Below are positions 1 to 6,501 of a stretch of 19,500 nt of DNA, piece by piece; positions within the stretch are counted from its first letter, which is position 1; each line of letters opens with the position of its first letter. Below the pieces are notes generated by a model. The model was not told the DNA's origin and made no database searches. It worked only from the letters and a program-made list of their open reading frames with translations. The translations under genes were made by a program, and so were the position numbers. Origin of the DNA: JBGLNJ01 sp964353405 (GTDB lineage Bacteria > Chloroflexota > Anaerolineae > Fen-1058); NCBI GenBank assembly GCA_964353405.1, contig CAYGWJ010000367.1, forward strand, positions 1 to 19,500. The letters run 5' to 3'.

Positions 1-1067
<1,067 letters not shown>

Positions 1068-1083
1068 TTTCTAACCCGTTCGA

Positions 1084-1182
1084 CTAGCAGTCTGTCGGAG
1101 CGGTGTAGTTTAGCCCCTTGTGGGCGTTGGACTTGCGACGGGCACAAGGCCCTAAACTACAGGTTCTCCGACAGGCTCCTAG
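1084..1182. repeat. Palindromic insertion element, CTGTCGGAG family, copy 1
   Basis: A 99-bp stretch between kdpB and kdpA with no reading frame of note. Its ends form an inverted repeat (1083-1100 against 1166-1183, 16 of 18 positions, tip CTGTCGGAG/CTCCGACAG). A second inverted repeat lies inside it (TGTAGTTTAG...CCTTGTG against CACAAGG...CTAAACTACA, 17 of 19), so the whole unit can fold into one long hairpin. It begins and ends with CTAG and shares its right CTAG with the next element. A related unit with the same tips but a different middle is at 15809-15888. Its nature as a non-autonomous mobile element is inferred; a REP/BIME-like or RNA-hairpin role is also possible. Confidence 0.7.
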
Positions 1183-1288
1183 TGGTTTGTCAAGCTTCAT
1201 TTTTCCTGTGACCAAGCTGGCAAACCCGCGTAAATACTAGCTTTTCGGGCCGTGTGCACTAGTAAAATGATCCTTGACAGACCACTAG
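1179..1288. mobile_element. MITE-like element with ~25-bp terminal inverted repeats
   Basis: A 110-bp ORF-less unit whose left end CTAGTGGTTTGTCAAG (1179-1194) is the reverse complement of its right end CTTGACAGACCACTAG (1273-1288) at 15 of 16 positions. The match continues inwards through TCATTTT, giving about 25 bp with three mismatches. Both ends lie in CTAG, compatible with a duplicated TA target as made by IS630/Tc1-type transposases; that family assignment is from memory and tentative. The right end carries the TAG stop codon of kdpA. No transposase is present, so mobilisation would need one elsewhere in the genome. Confidence 0.7.
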
Positions 1289-3096
1289 TGCCCACTCATA
1301 ATGAGATGCTCGACGATAGGCCCCAGCGCATCAGCCGGGATGAAGGTGAGCGCCGCAACGATGATCACCACGCTGATGAGAAGCACGATGAACAATGGCG
1401 TGTGGGTGGGCAGCGTGCCCGCACTGGTCGGCACGATTTTCTTGCGTCCCAGCGACCCGGCCAGCGCCAGTGTGGGGATGGCCAGAAAGAACCGCCCAAA
1501 GAACATAGCGAGCGCCCCGGTCAGGTTGTAGAACGGAGTGTTGCCATTCAGGCCCGCAAAGGCGCTGCCGTTGTTGTTGCCTTGCGACGTGAACGCATAC
1601 AAGATTTCGCTAAAGCCATGCGGGCCTGGGTTGGCGTTTGAGATGGAAGCCTTGCCGACATCCGTCGCCACAGCCAGCCCTGTGAGGCACAGCACGACTA
1701 GCGGCATGATGAGAATGATGAGCGAGGCCATCTTGATCTCGTAGGCTTCAATCTTTTTGCCCAGATACTCGGGTGTGCGACCCACCATCAGCCCGGCGAT
1801 GAACACGGCGACGATGGCAAAGACCAACATGCCATACAGACCCGAGCCAACGCCGCCAAAGATCACTTCGCCGAACTGCATCATGATCAGCGGCACGAGT
1901 CCGCCCAACGGCGTGTACGAGTCGTGCATCGAGTTGACCGAGCCATTCGAAGCGGCCGTCGTCGCCGTGGCCCACAGCGCCGAGTTGACAATGCCAAAGC
2001 GCACTTCTTTGCCTTCCATGTTGCCGCCTGGCTGCAGATTGCTGGCGACCTGGTCAACGCCCAGTTGGGCCAGCCTGGGATTGCCGCTTTGCTCGGCAAA
2101 CACCGCGAGCGCGAGAAAGGCGATCAGGACGATCGTCATCGCCGCCAACACTGCCCAGCCCTGGCGCGTGTCGCCCACCATCTTGCCGAAGGTATAGCAC
2201 AACGCTGACGGGATGAGAAGGATAGCCAGCATTTCTATAAAGTCCGAGAGCGGCGTGGGATTTTCATACGGATGCGCCGAGTTGGCATTGAAAAAGCCGC
2301 CGCCGTTTGTGCCAAGTTGCTTGACGGCGATTTGCAAAGCTGCCGGGCCGACCGCCACGACGACTTGCGTCACCGGCACGGTCTCGGTGATCGGGTTTCC
2401 GCTTGCGTCGAGCACCGCGTGACCGTTCGCGTCCGTCTTGGGCTGGTCGTAGCTGGTCGGCTGGAGCAGCGTCACCGTTGGATAATCTGACATCGTCTGC
2501 ACGACGCCCTGGGACACCAGGACGAGCGCCATGATCACGGACAGCGGCATCAAGATGTAGAGCGTGCCGCGCGTCAGGTCCACCCAAAAGCTGCCAAGCG
2601 TCTGCGCGTTGCGCCGCGCAAATGCGCGGATAAAGGCGACCAGGATGGCCATGCCCGCCGCGGCTGACATAAAGTTCTTGACGGTGAGACCGAGCATCTG
2701 AGACAAGTAGCTGAGCGTTGTCTCACCGGCATAGTTCTGCCAGTTGGTGTTGGTGACAAAGCTGATGGCGGTGTTGAGCGCCAGGTCGGGCGACATCGGC
2801 CCCAGGCCCCGCGGGTTGAGCGGCAAGAACTGTTGTAGTCGCAGCAAGGCATACAGAAACATAAAGTCAACCACGCTGAACAGCAGGAATGCGACGGTAT
2901 AGCCTTTCCAGTCCATCTCATCGTCTCGGCGCACACCGCTCAGCCGGTAGATCATCCGCTCGACCGGCCCCAGGACGCGGTCAAGCCCAATCGGTTCGCC
3001 CTGGTAGACGCGGGCCATGTACCAGCCGAGCGGCTTTACCAGGGCTATCAGCACAGCCAGATACAGGCCGATTTGAAGCAAGCCATAAAGTGTCAT
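1285..3096 (-). CDS. kdpA: Potassium-transporting ATPase, K+ channel-like subunit A
   Basis: KdpA is the polytopic inner-membrane subunit that binds and conducts K+ in the KdpFABC pump. The 603-residue product carries the four family pore signatures in order: TNTNWQNYAGE (from residue 115), LGTNGGGFFNANSAHPYENP (from 261), the AASNGSVNSMHDSYTPLGG region with QFGEVIFGGVGSGLYG (380-422), and SQGNNNGSAFAGL (from 504). It is about 45 residues longer than E. coli KdpA (557), mostly from a polar insert at about 205-250 before the second pore loop. ATG at 3096 overlaps the kdpF stop by 4 bp (ATGA), so translation is probably coupled. The last codons read GGG CAC TAG, where CACTAG belongs to the inverted repeat of the inserted element; the native C-terminus may have been trimmed or replaced. 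Confidence 0.97.
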   Translation of the reverse strand: MTLYGLLQIGLYLAVLIALVKPLGWYMARVYQGEPIGLDRVLGPVERMIYRLSGVRRDDEMDWKGYTVAFLLFSVVDFMFLYALLRLQQFLPLNPRGLGPMSPDLALNTAISFVTNTNWQNYAGETTLSYLSQMLGLTVKNFMSAAAGMAILVAFIRAFARRNAQTLGSFWVDLTRGTLYILMPLSVIMALVLVSQGVVQTMSDYPTVTLLQPTSYDQPKTDANGHAVLDASGNPITETVPVTQVVVAVGPAALQIAVKQLGTNGGGFFNANSAHPYENPTPLSDFIEMLAILLIPSALCYTFGKMVGDTRQGWAVLAAMTIVLIAFLALAVFAEQSGNPRLAQLGVDQVASNLQPGGNMEGKEVRFGIVNSALWATATTAASNGSVNSMHDSYTPLGGLVPLIMMQFGEVIFGGVGSGLYGMLVFAIVAVFIAGLMVGRTPEYLGKKIEAYEIKMASLIILIMPLVVLCLTGLAVATDVGKASISNANPGPHGFSEILYAFTSQGNNNGSAFAGLNGNTPFYNLTGALAMFFGRFFLAIPTLALAGSLGRKKIVPTSAGTLPTHTPLFIVLLISVVIIVAALTFIPADALGPIVEHLIMSGH

Positions 3097-3185
3097 GAGA
3101 ACATCTCTGGTTTCAACAATGCGACAAACAAATAAATGAGCAGGCCCAACGAAATCAGGCCGCCGATAATATACAGCGGTGTCAT
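3093..3185 (-). CDS. kdpF: KdpF, small stabilising subunit of the Kdp pump
   Basis: A 30-residue single-span membrane peptide beginning MTPLYIIGGLISLGLLIYLF and ending ALLKPEMFS. The length, the central hydrophobic helix, the pattern of a helix followed by Ala-Leu-Leu-x-Pro-Glu, and the position directly before kdpA are those of KdpF, which stabilises the KdpABC complex in the membrane. GGAGG lies about six bases before the ATG at 3185. The stop overlaps the kdpA start (ATGA), and the start is one base after the stop of another small membrane peptide. Such short genes are often missed by automatic annotation. Confidence 0.93.
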   Translation of the reverse strand: MTPLYIIGGLISLGLLIYLFVALLKPEMFS

Positions 3186-3186
3186 A

Positions 3187-3279
3187 TCATCCCTCCATCC
3201 ATCGCTGGCAAAGGGCCAACAGCCCGAAACTGGCAGCAAAGAACACCAGGCCTAATCCGATGAACAGCAAATCGCTCAC
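3187..3279 (-). CDS. Small single-span membrane peptide, first gene of the kdp operon
   Basis: An unnamed 30-residue peptide starting at GTG 3279 (read as Met-Ser-Asp-Leu-Leu-Phe-Ile), with a hydrophobic helix at about residues 4-24 and a short charged tail CQRWMEG. A Shine-Dalgarno-like AGAGG lies seven bases before the GTG, and its stop is one base from the kdpF ATG, so it is almost certainly part of the operon. Similar MSD/MTD-type ~30-residue membrane peptides precede kdpF in several other phyla as far as I recall, but I know of no defined function. It could be an extra Kdp subunit, an assembly factor, or a leader whose translation couples to kdpF. Confidence 0.7.
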   Translation of the reverse strand: MSDLLFIGLGLVFFAASFGLLALCQRWMEG

Positions 3280-3313
3280 CAAACGACCTCTACAGCGTGT
3301 TGCGACTGTTGCA

Positions 3314-3382
3314 AGTATATTTGGGAACGCGTCAAACAGGGGACAAGAAAGTGCGGGGTGAGATCAAGAAAGCGTCAAGAAA
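3314..3382 (-). promoter_or_regulatory. kdp operon promoter with three direct-repeat activator boxes (KdpE-like)
   Basis: On the minus strand TTTCTTGA occurs at 3382-3375 and 3371-3364, and TTTCTTGT at 3350-3343, with starts 11 and 21 bp apart, so all lie on about the same helix face. A good -10, TATACT, is at 3319-3314. The expected -35 position (3342-3337, CCCCTG) does not match consensus and abuts the last box. A weak -35 with ~11-bp direct repeats is the usual arrangement for OmpR/PhoB-class activators, the family of KdpE. Assignment to KdpE is inference; no kdpD/kdpE is in the window. Confidence 0.5.
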
Positions 3383-3442
3383 AATGCGACGTTGGCGGTC
3401 CCAACGCCACCCATGGCGAGCGCCATTGGCATCTCGCCTCTA

Positions 3443-4225
3443 TCATGCGTCTCGCAAAGCGGCCAACTTTTGCCGCTGCGCTTCAAACAAAATGATTGCC
3501 GCTGCGACCGCCGCGTTGAGCGACTCGACGCCGTTCTGCATGGGGATGGATACTCGCCCGGTCGCCAGCTTTTCGGCTGCTGGCGATGCGCCTTCTGCTT
3601 CGCCGCCGACGACGAGAGCGCAAGGTTGAGTCCAGTCTACTTTAGTATAAGGAACTGCGCCACGAGCGTCCGCCAACCACATAGACACTCCGCTGAGGTG
3701 AGAGGAAATGCCAGGCCAGGTCATCGCCGCCACAGGCAAGCGAAAGTGAGCGCCCATGGCGCCTCGAACGACTTTGGGGTTATAGACGTCCACCGTGCCG
3801 GGGCCGAGCAACACTTCATCCGCACCGGCTGCAGCCGCCGTGCGCAAAAGCGTCCCCAGGTTGCCCGGATCACGCAAGACATCCGCCACTACCGAGAGAG
3901 AAGGCCTTGTGGACAGCGTCGAGCTGGCAAAGGGCAGCACAGCCAAAATGCCCGGCGGCGTTTCCGTCTCGGTGCAAAACTTCATCACGCCCGGCGTCAC
4001 GTCCAGGCAGACAACGCCGCTCGCGTGCAGGCGCTCGACCAGCTTCTTGCCGCGCTCATCCAGGTCGGCCATGTAAAGCAAAACATCCGGGCGGACGTTT
4101 GCGCGGATCGCTTCCTCGACCAGCCGCAACCCTTCGACAATAAAACGCCCTTCCTCCTGCCGCGTTTTGCGGCGAGAAAGGGCATGGACATACTTGACTC
4201 GCTCATTGGAGGTGCTGGTGATCAT
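3443..4225 (-). CDS. SpoU/TrmH-family RNA 2'-O-ribose methyltransferase
   Basis: A 260-residue SPOUT-class methyltransferase that transfers methyl from S-adenosylmethionine to a ribose 2'-OH, probably in 23S rRNA. The N-terminal substrate-binding part starts MITSTSNERVKYVHALSRRK and includes GRFIVEGLRLVEEA. The three SpoU motifs follow: LRDPGNLGTLLRTA (N122 and R128), VVGGEAEG (about 206-213) and IPMQNGVESLNAAVAAAI (about 227-244), which form the knotted SAM site. ATG 4225 was chosen, with GAGG nine bases upstream; an in-frame GTG at 4249 lies inside an inverted repeat. It follows infC-rpmI-rplT, a placement seen in many bacteria where a tsnR/spoU-like gene sits between rplT and pheS. The exact rRNA position modified cannot be told. 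Confidence 0.9.
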   Translation of the reverse strand: MITSTSNERVKYVHALSRRKTRQEEGRFIVEGLRLVEEAIRANVRPDVLLYMADLDERGKKLVERLHASGVVCLDVTPGVMKFCTETETPPGILAVLPFASSTLSTRPSLSVVADVLRDPGNLGTLLRTAAAAGADEVLLGPGTVDVYNPKVVRGAMGAHFRLPVAAMTWPGISSHLSGVSMWLADARGAVPYTKVDWTQPCALVVGGEAEGASPAAEKLATGRVSIPMQNGVESLNAAVAAAIILFEAQRQKLAALRDA

Positions 4226-4247
4226 GGTCGGCGTCCTCGTTTTAAAC

Positions 4248-4309
4248 ACCGCAGAGGCGCCGGGGACGCAGAGAATCGAGAAACTCTGCAGCCTCTGCGC
4301 CTCTGCGGT
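4248..4309. repeat. GCAGAGG-type palindromic repeat between rplT and the methyltransferase gene
   Basis: ACCGCAGAGGCGC (4248-4260) and GCGCCTCTGCGGT (4297-4309) are perfect 13-bp inverted repeats. Inside them GCAGAG and CTCTGC form a second arm pair, so a 62-base RNA would make a long hairpin. The pattern of repeated CGCAGAG words resembles interspersed repeats I recall from many environmental bacterial genomes. It is not followed by a U-run good enough for a classical terminator, although read-through into the downstream gene could be reduced by the hairpin. Confidence 0.7.
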
Positions 4310-4351
4310 AAATGATCACAGTGGGTGGCAAGGCTTGGCGGCTTGCCCGCT

Positions 4352-4699
4352 TTACCCTTTGGCGACCTCGACCAGCCGGGCAAACGCGGCGTTATCGGCC
4401 ACGGCCAAGTCGGCTAACACCTTGCGGTCGAGTGTCACGCCGGCCTTTTTGAGGCCGAACATGAACTGGCTATAGTTCAAGCCACTCAGACGCGCGGCGG
4501 CGTTGATGCGCGCAATCCACAGCGAGCGGAACTGGCGCCTGCGCTGGCGGCGGTCACGGTAGGCGTAATACAGCGAGTGAAGCAAGCCTTCGCTGGCCTT
4601 TTTCCAGAGCCGATGGCGGCTGCCGCGCTGGCCCTTCATCATTCCCATGATCTTGTTATGGCGGCGACGTAGGACGATACCGCCTTTGGTTCTTGGCAT
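4352..4699 (-). CDS. rplT: 50S ribosomal protein L20
   Basis: L20 binds 23S rRNA early in 50S assembly and, in several bacteria, represses its own operon. The 115-residue product starts MPRTKGGIVLRRRHNKIMGM and contains KGQRGSRHRLWKKA, RDRRQRRRQFRSLWIARINA and GLNYSQFMFGLKKAGV. These are the basic N-terminal RNA-binding extension and the globular domain of L20, at the usual length. ATG 4699 follows the rpmI stop by three bases; AAGGA stands about 11 bases before it. The order infC-rpmI-rplT is conserved widely. Confidence 0.98.
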   Translation of the reverse strand: MPRTKGGIVLRRRHNKIMGMMKGQRGSRHRLWKKASEGLLHSLYYAYRDRRQRRRQFRSLWIARINAAARLSGLNYSQFMFGLKKAGVTLDRKVLADLAVADNAAFARLVEVAKG

Positions 4700-4702
4700 G
4701 GC

Positions 4703-4912
4703 TTACTTGTCCTTCAAATAGGGTGCGAGTCGCTTGACGCGCTTGACAATGCTCTTGCCGGCAACCGGGAGCATCTCGATGAACTGTGCCTTGGTGCGGG
4801 CCGGAGTGCGGCGGCGCAAATGGCCCTTGCCGAGCTTGGTGCGGCGCAGCAGGCCCGAACCGGTCAGGCGAAAACGTTTAGACGTGGCTTTGTGTGTCTT
4901 GATCTTGGGCAC
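4703..4912 (-). CDS. rpmI: 50S ribosomal protein L35
   Basis: A 69-residue basic protein of the large subunit. I place the start at GTG 4912, giving MPKIKTHKATSKRFRLTGSG, which matches the family's nearly invariant MPKxKTHK...KRF start. GAGGTGA sits six bases upstream. An in-frame GTG at 4918 is too close to that ribosome-binding site. The start lies 35 bases inside the 3' end of infC, in another frame, so translation of rpmI is likely coupled to infC as in other bacteria. The C-terminus AGKSIVKRVKRLAPYLKDK is typical of L35. Confidence 0.96.
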   Translation of the reverse strand: MPKIKTHKATSKRFRLTGSGLLRRTKLGKGHLRRRTPARTKAQFIEMLPVAGKSIVKRVKRLAPYLKDK

Positions 4913-5456
4913 TTCCACTCACCTCTTTCGTACCAGACTTTTTCTTGGGCGCTGGCGCCAGCACCATCAGCATCGTGCGGCCTTCCATATCCGGCTTTTG
5001 CTCAACCACGCTGATGTCAGACAGTTCGTCTGCCACGCTGGCCAATTCCTGGCGGGCAATGTCCGGGTAAGTGATCTCACGTCCGCGAAAGTGGACGCGC
5101 ACCTTGACCTTCATTCCCAGATCCAGCCAGCGGCGCGCATCACGCACTTTGAAACCGCGATGGTGATCGTCGGTCTTGGGGCGCAGCCGGATCTCTTTGA
5201 CCTCGATGACCTTTTGGGCTTTCTTGGCCTCGCGCTCCTTCTTCGCCAGCTCATACAGAAACTTGCCATAGTCCATGACCTTGCACACGGGGGGCTCGGC
5301 CGTGGGCGAGACCTCGACGAGGTCAAGTTCGTTTTCGCGGGCGAGGCGGAGAGCTTCTTGAACCGGCACGATACCGATGTGTTGACCATCGGTGCCGATC
5401 AGCCGGACTTCACGAACACGGATGCCTTCGTTGATTCGATGGTCTTTGGCGCTAAT
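4878..5456 (-). CDS. infC: Translation initiation factor IF-3, AUU start
   Basis: IF3 binds the 30S subunit, keeps it apart from 50S and checks start-codon pairing. Read from ATT at 5456 the product has 192 residues (the first Ile codon read as Met), near the E. coli length of 180. The N-domain is AKDHRINEGIRVREVRLIG with VCKVMDYGKFLYELAKKE; then a charged linker (KKAQKVIEVKEIRLRP); then the C-domain ending GRTMLMVLAP. AGGGAG lies six bases before the ATT, and a strong promoter at 5517-5545 excludes the ATG codons further upstream. Using AUU allows IF3 to repress its own synthesis in E. coli; the same is inferred here. The last ~20 residues, KKKSGTKEVSGSAQDQDTQ plus SHV, are a polar tail partly encoded in the overlap with rpmI. 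Confidence 0.95.
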   Translation of the reverse strand: MSAKDHRINEGIRVREVRLIGTDGQHIGIVPVQEALRLARENELDLVEVSPTAEPPVCKVMDYGKFLYELAKKEREAKKAQKVIEVKEIRLRPKTDDHHRGFKVRDARRWLDLGMKVKVRVHFRGREITYPDIARQELASVADELSDISVVEQKPDMEGRTMLMVLAPAPKKKSGTKEVSGSAQDQDTQSHV

Positions 5457-5482
5457 ACGCTTCTCCCTCTGGGTACCTAAAC

Positions 5483-5506
5483 GCGCCCGGATTCGCTCCC
5501 GGGCGC
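5483..5506 (-). promoter_or_regulatory. GC-rich hairpin at the 5' end of the infC leader
   Basis: GCGCCCGG and CCGGGCGC are perfect 8-bp arms around an 8-base loop. With a transcription start predicted near 5510 the hairpin would lie at the very 5' end of a ~54-base leader, 26 bases before the AUU start. It lacks a U-run, so it is not a normal terminator. It might stabilise the mRNA or serve in feedback by IF3 or L20; that role is a guess. Confidence 0.45.
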
Positions 5507-5516
5507 AGCGGACGAA

Positions 5517-5545
5517 ATCATAACACAAAGGCTGTAAATCGTCAA
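5517..5545 (-). promoter_or_regulatory. Sigma-70-type promoter of the infC-rpmI-rplT operon
   Basis: Minus strand TTGACG (5545-5540), a 17-base spacer and TATGAT (5522-5517): five of six consensus positions in each hexamer at ideal spacing. The predicted start of transcription near 5510 lies downstream of every ATG that could extend infC and upstream of the AUU codon. Confidence 0.75.
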
Positions 5546-5562
5546 CTTGAACAGGCAGCTTC

Positions 5563-5591
5563 TTGCTCAATGGCCGACGTAATGTTATGAT
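5563..5591 (+). promoter_or_regulatory. Probable promoter of the GNAT gene, placed for a leaderless mRNA
   Basis: TTGCTC (5563-5568), a 17-base spacer and TATGAT (5586-5591). The ATG at 5602 comes ten bases after the -10, so transcription should begin only two to four bases before it. No Shine-Dalgarno sequence precedes the ATG. The -35 matches poorly (three of six), so this rests mainly on the -10 and the spacing. It is divergent from the infC promoter. Confidence 0.5.
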
Positions 5592-5601
5592 GCAAGCATC
5601 C

Positions 5602-6501
5602 ATGTCAACCGAGGACAGCGTGCCGCCGTTCACCTTCAATACGCACCAGGCCGAATTGTGTGTTCGTCCGGTCACCAGCAACGACCTGGCCCAACTGCGC
5701 CACTTGGTCGAGGAGAGCCGTCACGCGCATGTCCAACTGGATTGGTGGACATGGGAAGACTGGGTAGGCAACCCGGGCTTTCTTGCGGCGCAAGAGGGCG
5801 GGCGCCTCGTCGGGATCGGCATGGGTGTGCGCGACGTTTCGCCAGTGGCGTGGTTGCGTGCGGTCGTCGCAGAAGACGGACTGGGCGTAGGCGCGCTGCT
5901 CGATGCGCTTCTGCCGCCGATGACGGCCACTTTACGCTCGCAGGGTGTCAAAGCACTGGCTTGTCTGGCCTGGCCCGAGTGGCTGTCCGAAAAACTCGCC
6001 GAGCGAAGCTTTGAGACGCTGGCGCAGGTGATGACGCTTCGCAAAGATGACATGACCTTACCGGACGTGCGCCTGACCGATGTGCGCGTCCGCGAAGCGA
6101 GCATGGCCGACCTGGACGTCATTGTGGCGATTGACCATGCCGCGTTTGAAACAGCGTGGTGGTACGGAGGAACGACGTTCTTTCGCACATGGCGCAGTGC
6201 CATGCGCTTTTGCGTAGCAGAGAGAGAAGGGCAACCGATAGGTTATGCGTTCGCGCATCTAAAGGGCGCACAGGCGCACGTCACGCGGTTGGCCGTACAT
6301 CCGATACATCAACGACAAGGCACTGGCGCGCTGATGCTGGCTGATTTGATCAAGCATGCACGGATACAAGGCGCAGAGTTCATCACGGTCAATACCCAGA
6401 AGCACAACGAAAACTCGCTAAAGCTATATCGCCGCTTTGGATTCGAGCCGAGGGGACGCGCCGTAACGACCTGGATTCGTTCTATCGCACCACCAGGTTG
6501 A
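5602..6501 (+). CDS. GNAT-family N-acetyltransferase, two-domain
   Basis: A 299-residue protein of the Gcn5-related acetyltransferase fold, which moves an acetyl group from acetyl-CoA to an amine; the substrate is unknown. The C-terminal domain (about 160-295) has a clear acetyl-CoA loop, RLAVHPIHQRQGTGALML (from residue 229), and the following NSLKLYRRFGFEPRG (from 271). The N-terminal half (about 15-150: LCVRPVTSNDLAQLRHLVEE ... LRAVVAEDGLGVGALLDALL) has the same layout in weaker form and looks like a degenerate first GNAT domain. Start 5602 (MSTEDSVPPF) was chosen because ATGs at 5587 and 5590 fall inside the -10 element. The 3' end overlaps the convergent glycosyltransferase gene by 20 bp. 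RimI-like protein acetylation is possible but not shown. Confidence 0.85.
   Translation: MSTEDSVPPFTFNTHQAELCVRPVTSNDLAQLRHLVEESRHAHVQLDWWTWEDWVGNPGFLAAQEGGRLVGIGMGVRDVSPVAWLRAVVAEDGLGVGALLDALLPPMTATLRSQGVKALACLAWPEWLSEKLAERSFETLAQVMTLRKDDMTLPDVRLTDVRVREASMADLDVIVAIDHAAFETAWWYGGTTFFRTWRSAMRFCVAEREGQPIGYAFAHLKGAQAHVTRLAVHPIHQRQGTGALMLADLIKHARIQGAEFITVNTQKHNENSLKLYRRFGFEPRGRAVTTWIRSIAPPG

Noticed and set aside
4226..4249. GTG start at 4249 for the SpoU methyltransferase
   Set aside because: It overlaps the right arm of the GCAGAGG palindrome and adds residues not typical of the family; ATG 4225 has a GAGG at fair spacing.
5457..5681. Longer infC frame beginning up to 75 codons upstream of the AUU
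   Set aside because: It would cross the near-consensus promoter at 5517-5545 and the divergent GNAT start, and the added residues do not look like IF3.
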